This document shows, one piece after another, positions 54,564 to 64,000 of a stretch of DNA of 64,000 nucleotides; the first letter of the stretch is position 1, and each line of letters starts with the position of its first letter. A program made the translations under genes and the position numbers. Location: NCBI GenBank assembly GCA_016703945.1, contig JADJBC010000002.1:372001-436000 (forward strand), given 5' to 3'. Under the pieces are notes generated by a model. The model was given only the letters and a program-made list of their open reading frames with translations, made no database searches and was not told the DNA's origin. Origin of the DNA: Candidatus Aalborgicola danicus (lineage in GTDB: Bacteria; Pseudomonadota; Gammaproteobacteria; Burkholderiales; Burkholderiaceae_C).

Positions 54564-55160
54564 ATGACCCACACCCCTGCCCGCTACCCCCTGCCCGACC
54601 TCAACACCCTGCCCGAAGACCTTCGCGCCAAGATCTTGGAGGTGCAGGAGAAATCCGGCTTTGTGCCCAATGTGTTTCTGGCGCTGGCGCGCCGCCCGGC
54701 CGAGTGGCGCGCCTTCTTTGCCTACCACGACGCGCTGATGGTGCCGGAGTCCGCCGGGCGCAGCAGTGGCCTGACCAAGGGGGACCGCGAGATGATCGTC
54801 ACCACCACCAGCGCGGCCAACCACTGCCTGTACTGCGTGGTGGCGCACGGCGCCATCCTGCGCATCTACGAGAAGAAACCGCTGGTGGCCGACCAGGTGG
54901 CGGTGAACTACCGCAAGGCCGACATCACGCCACGCCAGCGCGCCATGCTGGACTTTGCGATGAAGGTCTGCCTGCAGTCTGCTGAACTGGAGGAAAGCGA
55001 CTTCACCGCCCTGCATGCCCATGGCTTCAGCGACGAGGACATCTGGGACATCGGCGCCATCACCGCATTTTTTGGCCTGTCCAACCGCATGGCCAATATG
55101 TCGGGCATGCTGCCCAATCCCGAGTTCTATTTGATGGGTCGTGTACCCAAACAGAAGTAA
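54564..55160 (+). CDS. AhpD-like peroxidase-related (CMD) protein
   Basis: The protein has 198 residues. It has the AhpD-type redox pair HCLYCVVAH (about residue 93) with a preceding block DREMIVTTTSAANHC, fitting peroxidase-related alkylhydroperoxidase-like proteins. The start is supported by AGGAG about 10 bp upstream of ATG 54564. It is divergent from katG and followed in 3 bp by ggt, so it may be co-transcribed with ggt. Confidence 0.88.
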   Translation: MTHTPARYPLPDLNTLPEDLRAKILEVQEKSGFVPNVFLALARRPAEWRAFFAYHDALMVPESAGRSSGLTKGDREMIVTTTSAANHCLYCVVAHGAILRIYEKKPLVADQVAVNYRKADITPRQRAMLDFAMKVCLQSAELEESDFTALHAHGFSDEDIWDIGAITAFFGLSNRMANMSGMLPNPEFYLMGRVPKQK

Positions 55161-55163
55161 ACC

Positions 55164-57083
55164 ATGGCCTTCCTGGGCACACCGCGTTCACCCGCCAGCC
55201 CGCAGTCACCGGTTCCCGTGGGCTTTGGTCGTATCCGCCTGTTGGCCCTTGCGACGGCATTGGCAGTCGGCGGGTGCGCTGCACCGACAACACCGCAGGC
55301 CCCAGGCAGTGCCGGTTTTGCCCGCGTTGCTGCGCCACTGTCACCCGAGGCGGCCAGCACCTCCGTTGCCAAACCGGGCTGGGCAACAAAAACCTATGCG
55401 GTGGCGGCGGCTAACCCACTGGCCACCGAAGCGGGTCGACAGATGTTGCAAGCCGGAGGCAGCGCGGTAGATGCCGCCATTGCCATCCAAATGGTGTTGA
55501 CGCTGGTAGAACCCCAAAGCAGTGGCATTGGCGGTGGCGCCTTTCTGCTGCACTTTGACGGAAGACGCACCCAGGCATTTGATGGACGCGAGACCGCTCC
55601 GGCAGCCGCCACACCCGCACTGCTGCAGGCAGCCGACGGCAAACCGCTGCCGTTCAGGGAGGCTGTCGTGGGTGGCCGCTCGGTCGGTGTGCCCGGCACG
55701 GTGCAGATGTTGGAACTGGCCCATAGGCAACATGGACGGCTGCCCTGGGCACGACTGTTTGAGCCGGCCATTGCCCTGGCGACCCAGGGTTTTGACGTGA
55801 GCCCACGTATGGCGACCCTGCTGGCTCAGGAAACCGCGTTAAAGAAAGACCCGGTTGCGGCGGCCTATTTTTACGATGCACAGGTTCAGCCCTGGCCGGT
55901 CGGCCACCGGTTGCGCAACCCGGAATTGGCGGCAGTCTTGCAAGAAGTCGCCCGGCACGGGTCCGCTGCGATGGCGACCGGTGGCTTGGCGCAGGCCATT
56001 GCGGACAAGGTGCAACAGCACCCTACCAACCCCGGCACGCTGTCGGTGCAAGACCTGGCGGCCTACCGGGCGGTGGTGCGGGAACCCCTGTGTTTTGATT
56101 ACCCGGTGTCCGACGGGCCTGCAGGTGCTGCACACAACTACTCGCTGTGTGGCATGCCGCCACCCAGCTCGGGGGCCATTGCCATTGGTCAAATATTGGG
56201 CCTGTTGCGCCACACGCCTGCCGCCGCCCAAGCGCTTCAAGACGGCGTGCCATCGGCCGACTGGCTGCACCAGTACACCGAAGCGGCCCGGCTGGCTTTT
56301 GCGGACCGCGCCCAGTTTGTCGCCGACCCGGCCTTTGTGCAGGCCCCAGGTGGTGACTGGGGCAGCTTGCTGGCACCGGATTACCTGGCCCACCGCGCCA
56401 AATTGATCGATTCCAGCTCCATGGGCGAACGCATGAAGACCGCGCCAGCCGGTAACCCGGGCGATGTGCGTTTGGCCTACGCACCCATGGCGGAGCAAGA
56501 AGAATACGGCACCTCCCACATCTCGGTGGTGGATGCCTATGGCAGCGCCCTGGCCATGACCACCACCATTGAAGACGGCTGGGGTTCACGCCTGATGGTG
56601 AACCGGGGCTTGGGCCTGGGTGGTGGGTTCCTGCTTAACAATGAGATGACGGACTTCAGTTTCAGCCCCGCGGACGCGGCCGGGCACCCGATTGCCAACC
56701 GGGTCGAGCCAGGCAAACGGCCCCGTTCATCAATGTCACCCACCTTGGTGTTTGACAAGGCCTCAGGGCAACTGGTGTTGAGTGGCGGCAGCCCGGGTGG
56801 CGCGCTGATCATCCACTTCACGGCAAAAACCCTCTACGGGGTGCTGAACTGGGGTTTGAACACCCAGCAAGCGATCAACCTGCCCAACTTTGCGTCCCTG
56901 GGTGGCCCAACGCTGCTAGAGGCCCACCGCTTCGACGCCGCCGCCATCCAGTCGCTCAAGGCGCGCGGCCACGAGGTGGTAGAGGTCGCTTTGCCCAGTG
57001 GCCTGCAAGCCATACAGCGCACACCCACCGGCTACTTTGGCGGCGCCGATCCACGCCGGGAAGGCTTGGTTTTGGGTGATTGA
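55164..57083 (+). CDS. ggt: Gamma-glutamyltranspeptidase, predicted lipoprotein
   Basis: The protein has 639 residues. An N-terminal segment ending LALATALAVGGCA suggests a lipoprotein. The pre-protein self-cleaves before the catalytic Thr in EYGTSHISVVDAYG (about 452), giving large and small subunits; GGGFLLNNEMTDFSF is the substrate-pocket stretch and RPRSSMSPTLVFD the conserved end block. It cleaves or transfers gamma-glutamyl groups from glutathione outside the cytoplasm. It could feed the glutathione pool shared with the phytochelatin-synthase-like protein. Confidence 0.95.
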   Translation: MAFLGTPRSPASPQSPVPVGFGRIRLLALATALAVGGCAAPTTPQAPGSAGFARVAAPLSPEAASTSVAKPGWATKTYAVAAANPLATEAGRQMLQAGGSAVDAAIAIQMVLTLVEPQSSGIGGGAFLLHFDGRRTQAFDGRETAPAAATPALLQAADGKPLPFREAVVGGRSVGVPGTVQMLELAHRQHGRLPWARLFEPAIALATQGFDVSPRMATLLAQETALKKDPVAAAYFYDAQVQPWPVGHRLRNPELAAVLQEVARHGSAAMATGGLAQAIADKVQQHPTNPGTLSVQDLAAYRAVVREPLCFDYPVSDGPAGAAHNYSLCGMPPPSSGAIAIGQILGLLRHTPAAAQALQDGVPSADWLHQYTEAARLAFADRAQFVADPAFVQAPGGDWGSLLAPDYLAHRAKLIDSSSMGERMKTAPAGNPGDVRLAYAPMAEQEEYGTSHISVVDAYGSALAMTTTIEDGWGSRLMVNRGLGLGGGFLLNNEMTDFSFSPADAAGHPIANRVEPGKRPRSSMSPTLVFDKASGQLVLSGGSPGGALIIHFTAKTLYGVLNWGLNTQQAINLPNFASLGGPTLLEAHRFDAAAIQSLKARGHEVVEVALPSGLQAIQRTPTGYFGGADPRREGLVLGD

Positions 57084-57117
57084 GCCACCCGAACGGTGAT
57101 CGCACCATTGCTACAAG

Positions 57118-57173
57118 CGAAATAGGCCTCCAGCCCTCGAAAACACTTCGTACACAGCTATCATTGTTGTAGC
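57118..57173 (+). repeat. Dispersed 17-17-8 element, copy 10
   Basis: It is intergenic between ggt and dnaG. GAAATAGGCCTCCAGCCCTCG (octamer at 57132-57139; last bases of the tail), a 17-bp spacer, then the hairpin GCTAT-CATTGTT-GTAGC at 57157-57173. Confidence 0.85.
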
Positions 57174-57226
57174 AATTCTGAGCTTAGGAAGGCCAACCGC
57201 ACTGCCGTGTTGCCTACAATCCGGCT

Positions 57227-59230
57227 ATGGCCATCCCCCAAACCTTCATCCAGGAATTACTCGCCCGCGCCGACGTGGTGGAGATCGTGGGCCGTTATGT
57301 GCAGTTGAAGAAGGGCGGCGCCAACTTCATGGGCCTGTGCCCGTTCCACGGGGAAAAATCACCGTCGTTCTCGGTCAGCCCGACCAAACAGTTCTACCAC
57401 TGCTTTGGCTGTGGCAAAAACGGCAATGCCATCGGCTTTCTGATGGACCACGCCGGCATGACCTTTATCGAGGCCGTGAAAGACCTGGCCCAGCAATACG
57501 GCATGCAAATCCCCGAGGACGAAGCCTCGCCCGAGGACCGGGCTCGTGCGCTGGAGCAAAAACAAAAGCAACACACATTGACCGACGTCCTGGAGAAGGC
57601 CGGTGATGCCTACCGCCGTGCGCTGAAAGACTCGCCGCGCGCCATTGCCTACTTCAAGGGCCGCGGCCTGTCGGGTGAAATTGCCAAGCAGTTTGGCCTG
57701 GGGTATGCACCGGAGGGCTGGCGCAGTTTGGCAAGCGTATTTCCGCACTACGACGACCCGCTGCTGGTTGAGAGTGGTCTGGTTATTTCCAACCTGGAAG
57801 ACGGCAGCAACGAGGAAAAACGCTACGACCGCTTCCGTGACCGGGTCATGTTCCCGATCCGCAATATCAAGGGGGAGTGCATTGGTTTTGGCGGACGGGT
57901 GCTGGGGGACGACAAACCCAAATACCTCAATTCTCCCGAAACGCCGGTTTTCAGCAAGGGGCGTGAGTTATACGGCCTGTTTGAAGCCCGAAACGCGCTG
58001 CGCGAGCACGGCTACGTGCTGGTCACCGAAGGTTACATGGACGTGGTGGCTCTGGCGCAACTGGGTTTTCCCAATGCCGTGGCGACGCTGGGTACGGCCT
58101 GCACCGCCGACCACGTACACAAGTTGTTCCGCTTCACCGACTCGGTGGTGTTCAGTTTTGATGGTGATGCTGCTGGCCGACGCGCGGCGCGCAAGGCGCT
58201 GGACGCCGCCCTGCCCTACGCCACCGATGTGCGCTCCATCAAGTTTCTGTTCCTGCCCGACGAACACGACCCCGACAGCTTTATCCGTGCCAACGGGCAA
58301 GACGCCTTTGCGCAGTACGTGAGCGAGGCCACGCCCCTGAGCCGCTTCCTGGTCGAGGCCGCGCGCGAGGGCTGCGACCTGAACTCAGCCGAGGGCCGCG
58401 CACACATGTCCAGCAATGCCAAGCCACTGTGGAGCCTGCTGCCCGATGGGGCGCTGAAACTGCAGTTGCTCAGCGAACTGGCTGCGCAGGTGCAGTTACC
58501 GAGTGCCGAACTGGGTGCGCTGTGGGCGACGGCCAACAGCCATGCGGCTCCCACCAAATCCTCTTCCATGGGACGCCAGACCAGCGACTGGCATCCGGAC
58601 GACCACGATGAACAAAGCCCCGGCGCCAGCGCATGGGGCCACCCGCTGGATGGTGAGAGCGCCAATAGCTGGAAGGGCAAGGGCAAATGGGAAGGCAAAG
58701 GAGATTGGAAAGGCAAAGGCAGGTGGGAAGGCAAGGGAAAGTGGGACAACCAGCGCCCGATCCGCCCACCACTGCGTGGCCCTTTGGCCACCCGCGCGGA
58801 CCATGCCACCCGCATCCTGTTCGGCCATAGCGAATTGTGGGAAACACTGACGCTCGAAGACCACCACCTGTTATGCGAACTGCCCGTACCGCATGGCTCA
58901 CTGCTGGCTTGGCTGGAAGCTCAATTACACGAGCATGGCCCCTTGCCTTGGGGCGCACTCAAGGAAGCGCTGTCCGGCCACACCGAGGAAACACATATCC
59001 TGCGACTGATGGTCGATACACCCGTGCCCCCAGAACCAGCCAGCGAATCTGCCAAAGAGCTGCGGGATTTGCTCAACCGCATGTTGCTGGAGCAGATAGA
59101 GAAGCAGAAGAACCAGGCCAGTGCAGCCGCCGCCAGCGACCCCACGGCCTTTGCCCGCTACCGCGAGCTGAATGAGCGTTGGCATCAACTGAAGCAATCC
59201 ATCTCATTTGCCCAACCTGAGGGTTCTTGA
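57227..59230 (+). CDS. dnaG: DNA primase with an unusual linker repeat
   Basis: The protein has 667 residues. The CHC2 zinc finger uses C38, H41, C59 and C62. The TOPRIM core (about 255-345) has VTEGYMDVVAL and the acidic FDGDAAGRRA. A C-terminal DnaB-binding helical domain ends the protein (about 520-667). Between core and C-terminal domain lies W-K-G-K-G-K, W-E-G-K-G-D, W-K-G-K-G-R, W-E-G-K-G-K (residues 482-505), encoded by an 18-bp tandem repeat. It is followed by the rpoD leader. The Trp/Lys/Gly linker is not in primases I know. Confidence 0.97.
   Translation: MAIPQTFIQELLARADVVEIVGRYVQLKKGGANFMGLCPFHGEKSPSFSVSPTKQFYHCFGCGKNGNAIGFLMDHAGMTFIEAVKDLAQQYGMQIPEDEASPEDRARALEQKQKQHTLTDVLEKAGDAYRRALKDSPRAIAYFKGRGLSGEIAKQFGLGYAPEGWRSLASVFPHYDDPLLVESGLVISNLEDGSNEEKRYDRFRDRVMFPIRNIKGECIGFGGRVLGDDKPKYLNSPETPVFSKGRELYGLFEARNALREHGYVLVTEGYMDVVALAQLGFPNAVATLGTACTADHVHKLFRFTDSVVFSFDGDAAGRRAARKALDAALPYATDVRSIKFLFLPDEHDPDSFIRANGQDAFAQYVSEATPLSRFLVEAAREGCDLNSAEGRAHMSSNAKPLWSLLPDGALKLQLLSELAAQVQLPSAELGALWATANSHAAPTKSSSMGRQTSDWHPDDHDEQSPGASAWGHPLDGESANSWKGKGKWEGKGDWKGKGRWEGKGKWDNQRPIRPPLRGPLATRADHATRILFGHSELWETLTLEDHHLLCELPVPHGSLLAWLEAQLHEHGPLPWGALKEALSGHTEETHILRLMVDTPVPPEPASESAKELRDLLNRMLLEQIEKQKNQASAAAASDPTAFARYRELNERWHQLKQSISFAQPEGS
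58670..58747 (+). repeat. 18-bp tandem repeat in the dnaG linker, 4.3 units
   Basis: Units begin TGG(A/G)A(A/G)GGCAA(A/G)GG and start at 58670, 58688, 58706 and 58724, with a partial TGGGAC at 58742. Each codes W-[KE]-G-K-G-x. The units alternate Lys and Glu in the second position. Confidence 0.9.
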
Positions 59231-59576
59231 CCCATCCACCAGCCCGAGGAACATGCAGCCATCGAACGGCTTCGTTTCAAAGCACCGCATCAACTACCTC
59301 TGGAAATTGCAAATTTTCACGCTATAATATTGGGTTGTTTCGGCAAGAGCGACAGCAGCACCTCCGGTCCAGGCCAAGCGTTGACAAGAGCACAACCGGC
59401 CACCTTACCGCAAGGACTGCATTCCAAATGTTCGCCCTCTCATCTTGCCTATAGACAATGTTGTTGTCCTGCATGGACACCCCCATTGCCTGCCATGCCA
59501 ACTGCGCCCGCCCTGACAGCGGTGTAGACGGTACCCGCCCTGTTCGCCTGTTTTTTTGATGATCTGAGGTCCTCGC
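59231..59576 (+). promoter_or_regulatory. rpoD upstream region with a strong -10
   Basis: 346 bp without a gene. A perfect -10 box TATAAT is at 59323-59328. A -35 at 17-bp spacing is weak (CTGGAA). The leader to ATG 59577 is about 240 nt and has GAGG about 7 bp before the start. It separates dnaG from rpoD, which are adjacent in many proteobacteria. Confidence 0.5.
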
Positions 59577-61871
<2,295 letters not shown>

Positions 61872-61893
61872 CCCCCACACTCCAGCGCTACGC

Positions 61894-61941
61894 GGGTCGC
61901 TGCCCCCCGAGGGGGCTAATTTTTCTTGGGGCGGCCCTGCG
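61894..61941 (+). repeat. Second short repeat family, copy B, with terminator-like hairpin
   Basis: CGCTGCCCCCC, GAGGGGGC, a T-rich stretch, then TTGGGGCGGC. It is the counterpart of copy A at 46349-46398 in the other orientation. The internal stem GCCCCC/GGGGGC (61902-61916) followed by TAATTTTTCTT could terminate rpoD transcription. Confidence 0.65.
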
Positions 61942-61962
61942 AAAAATTGCCGTTTCTGTCCC

Positions 61963-62805
61963 ATGGCAGTAGACGCTCCCTACAAGCTGGCGGGGGTCAT
62001 GGGCTGGCCGGTGGCGCATTCGCGCTCACCGGTCATCCACAACCACTGGATCGCCGAAAACGGCTTGCGCGGCGCCTACGTGTTATTGCCGGTGCAACCG
62101 CAAAACCTGGAAAAGGCTTTGCGCAGCCTGCCCGTACTGGGGTTTGTTGGGTGCAATTTGACGATTCCGCACAAGGTGGAAGCAGTACGGTTGATCGATC
62201 ACATTGAACCCATGGCGTCGCGTATCGGTGCCGTCAACACAATTGTGGTGGAAGCGGACGGCTCGTTGACCGGGCGTAACACCGATGCATATGGATTCAT
62301 CCAAAGCCTGCGCGATGCCCAATTGGGGTGGACAGCGGCTGCCGGCCCGGCCGTGGTCGTGGGCGCTGGTGGAGCGGCCCGCGCCATCATTGTGGGCTTG
62401 ATTGACGCTGGGGCAACCGAAATTCGCCTGACCAACCGAAGCGGTGCGAAAGCCCAGGACATGGCGCAGGAATTTGGTTGGCCGGTTCAGGCAGTCGCCT
62501 GGGACGACCGCCACGATGCACTAGGCGGCGCTGCATTGCTCGTCAATACCACCAGCCAGGGCATGCATGGCGAGGCGCCACTGGACTTGCGTTTGGACAG
62601 CCTGCCTGTCCAGGCTTTGGTTGCCGACATCATCTATGTTCCACTGGAAACGCCACTGCTGGCCGCTGCCCGGCAGCGCGGATACCGCACTGCCAATGGC
62701 TTGGGGATGTTGCTCAACCAGGCGCGACCCGCCTTTGAAGCGTGGTTCGGTGTGGCGCCCATTCTGTCGGTGGCGTTGTCGGACCGGATTCAGGCAACTT
62801 TTTAG
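61963..62805 (+). CDS. aroE: Shikimate dehydrogenase
   Basis: The protein has 280 residues. It reduces 3-dehydroshikimate with NADPH. Substrate site GWPVAHSRSPVIHN (about residue 14-27), CNLTIPHKVEA (about 62; the catalytic Lys), the NADPH site VVVGAGGAARAI (about 131-142) and NTTSQGM (about 191) are intact. ATG 61963 is chosen over a longer start at 61765, which would overlap rpoD. It is the third gene of the dnaG-rpoD-aroE order. Confidence 0.97.
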   Translation: MAVDAPYKLAGVMGWPVAHSRSPVIHNHWIAENGLRGAYVLLPVQPQNLEKALRSLPVLGFVGCNLTIPHKVEAVRLIDHIEPMASRIGAVNTIVVEADGSLTGRNTDAYGFIQSLRDAQLGWTAAAGPAVVVGAGGAARAIIVGLIDAGATEIRLTNRSGAKAQDMAQEFGWPVQAVAWDDRHDALGGAALLVNTTSQGMHGEAPLDLRLDSLPVQALVADIIYVPLETPLLAAARQRGYRTANGLGMLLNQARPAFEAWFGVAPILSVALSDRIQATF

Positions 62806-62931
62806 TGCGACGCCTAGCCTGCTTACGCCAAACAACACAAAACCGGAGGCAAACTGCAACACCTGCTTGGACTCAACACCCTCATTGCAGGCAGATAGGC
62901 GCGGGGAACACAACAATCAGTCAAGTTGACA

Positions 62932-62948
62932 GCTATGAAACTTGTAGC
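62932..62948. repeat. Isolated 17-bp hairpin of the dispersed family
   Basis: GCTAT-GAAACTT-GTAGC matches the hairpin part of the 17-17-8 element. No octamer lies 17 bp away on either side, so this is a fragment or a chance match. It lies in the gap 62806-63069 upstream of the HxlR-like gene. Confidence 0.5.
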
Positions 62949-63069
62949 ATGCCAAAAACTGCGATATAGTTTCACTTGCATTGATGCATATCTATCACTG
63001 CAGACGCGGCGCCGAGTGGGTCGAGCAGTTGCCAAGCTACAGAACCGGATCGAGGAGAGGAACAAATTA

Positions 63070-63381
63070 ATGAGTGCTAAAGAGTCGGTGGCCATTGGCC
63101 AATTGCTGAGCTTGCTGGAATCCCGTTACGCCATGCGCGTGATGTGGGCACTGCGCGACGGACATGCCCAAACCTTTCGTCTGCTGCAAGACAGTGTGGG
63201 TGGAATCACACCGAACACCTTGAACACCCGTATCAAGGAATTGCGGGAAGCCGGTTTGATGACCCATGGCAGCGACGGTTATGCCGTAACCACCATGGGG
63301 GCCGATATGCTCAAACGGTTGGGCGATTTGCAGGCCTTTGCCGGCAAATGGGCGACCAGCCAGGCCAAAAAGGCCACCTGA
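63070..63381 (+). CDS. HxlR/winged-helix family transcriptional regulator
   Basis: The protein has 103 residues. A winged-helix pattern of the HxlR type: ESRYAMRVMWALRDGHAQTF, then GGITPNTLNTRIKELREAG and a wing with YAVTTMGADML. The sensor Cys of redox HxlR proteins is absent. GAGGAGAGG precedes ATG 63070 by 11 bp. A strong terminator follows at 63417. The target genes are unknown. Confidence 0.8.
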   Translation: MSAKESVAIGQLLSLLESRYAMRVMWALRDGHAQTFRLLQDSVGGITPNTLNTRIKELREAGLMTHGSDGYAVTTMGADMLKRLGDLQAFAGKWATSQAKKAT

Positions 63382-63416
63382 CCTACCCGGCCACCGCTTC
63401 ACCGGTCTTGAATTGA

Positions 63417-63441
63417 GAGACAGGCAATGCCTGTCTTTTTT
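63417..63441 (+). terminator. Rho-independent terminator after the HxlR-like gene
   Basis: AGACAGGC-AAT-GCCTGTCT followed by TTTTT. An 8-bp stem with a 3-nt loop, 36 bp after the stop codon. Confidence 0.88.
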
Positions 63442-63575
63442 GTCTACGGCATAATTTGGCCCTTGCTTTTGCATGCCGACGTCCATTTGCCTCACGGAAC
63501 CCATGGCCGCATGCGCCGCAATCACCATCGGCATTTCCCGACACCGGGGCGCTATCCCATCACGAAAGAACTGAC

Positions 63576-63929
63576 ATGATTACAACCGCTAGTGGCCTGC
63601 AATACGAAGACACGACCGAAGGGACCGGTGCCGTCGCGACCAAGGGGCAAAACGTCACGGTGCACTACACCGGGTGGTTGTACAACAATGGCACCCAGGG
63701 CACAAAGTTTGACTCGAGCAAAGACCGCAACGACCCGTTTGTGTTCCATTTGGGCGCGGGCATGGTGATTCGGGGTTGGGACGAGGGCGTGGCAGGCATG
63801 AAAGTCGGTGGAGCCCGTACCCTGGTTATCCCGGCCGCCCTGGGGTATGGCGCACGCGGTGCCGGTGGCGTCATCCCACCGAATGCCACACTCAAATTCG
63901 ACGTCGAGTTGTTAGACACATCCTCCTGA
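63576..63929 (+). CDS. FKBP-type peptidyl-prolyl cis-trans isomerase
   Basis: The protein has 117 residues. A single FKBP domain: VTVHYTGWLYNNGTQGTKFD near the start, FHLGAGMVIRGWDEGVAGM then RTLVIPAALGYGARGAGG and IPPNATLKFDVELLD at the end. No signal sequence, so cytoplasmic. The ATG is at 63576; a longer frame from 63456 overlaps the terminator region and lacks family sequence. Confidence 0.95.
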   Translation: MITTASGLQYEDTTEGTGAVATKGQNVTVHYTGWLYNNGTQGTKFDSSKDRNDPFVFHLGAGMVIRGWDEGVAGMKVGGARTLVIPAALGYGARGAGGVIPPNATLKFDVELLDTSS

Positions 63930-64000
63930 TACCCATCAATTCCGCCCGTTTGAGGTAACGATCGGGTTGATGGGCACTTGAAATGGGTCGGCAAGACCCC
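63930..64000. other. Right window edge
   Basis: 71 bp after the FKBP stop. I see no gene start and no terminator here. Confidence 0.6.

Overview
This window looks like a chromosomal segment of a betaproteobacterium, order Burkholderiales, most likely family Comamonadaceae (a Rhodoferax-like organism). This rests on gene orders I know from that family (folK-pcnB-HAD-hda-perM facing purM; murJ-sirB1 facing rpsT; DUF3579 next to argD-argF; dnaG-rpoD-aroE), on high GC, and on dispersed short repeats of a type I associate with Comamonadaceae. No database search was run, so the genus is an inference. I recognise no tRNA, rRNA, CRISPR array, transposase or prophage.

Layout. 1-3153: end of an ABC/HlyD-type export operon whose adaptor is frameshifted, then a fused osmoprotectant substrate-binding/permease gene. 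3154-8143: accessory genes: a secreted 14-repeat RCC1 propeller protein between two direct repeats of about 105 bp, a halohydrin-dehalogenase-like SDR with an altered catalytic Tyr, and a phytochelatin-synthase-like protein. 8407-12362: CPA1 antiporter, DUF924, Cu/Zn superoxide dismutase and a MASE2-GGDEF cyclase. 12526-16071: a secreted lipase-like hydrolase, a lone ParA-like ATPase, the remnant of a PQQ-type sugar dehydrogenase and an alternative oxidase. 16106-22451: two stress-type small proteins, an FMN reductase, and the transglutaminase / circularly permuted ATP-grasp-alpha-E / transglutaminase cluster. 22519-31372: RidA, a 7TM-DISM cyclase, then the housekeeping block folK to purM. 31511-42981: second lone ParA, an S33 peptidase, sirB1, murJ, rpsT, a nuclease, a K+ channel, argD-argF. 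43010-54348: FAD monooxygenase, trhP, a molybdopterin oxidoreductase, a small transferred-looking region (HExxH protein, VOC protein, broken higA), CBS protein and katG. 54564-63929: AhpD-like protein, ggt, dnaG, rpoD, aroE, an HxlR-like regulator and an FKBP.

The most unusual signal is a dispersed element with strict geometry: a 17-bp hairpin GCTAY-N7-RTAGC, a 17-bp spacer (16 in one copy), the octamer CGAGGGCT, and a tail resembling GGCCAATTTG. Ten full copies occur in 64 kb. Five lie inside genes (ATP-grasp, HAD phosphatase, murJ, argF, molybdopterin oxidoreductase) and are read through in frame; one supplies a stop codon. Other leads are an almost identical C-terminal domain of about 80 residues shared by two unrelated secreted proteins, a 359-bp MITE-like element with arms of about 95 bp between murJ and rpsT, a W-x-G-K-G-x tandem repeat in the DnaG linker, and the halohydrin-dehalogenase-like enzyme with Tyr replaced by Pro.
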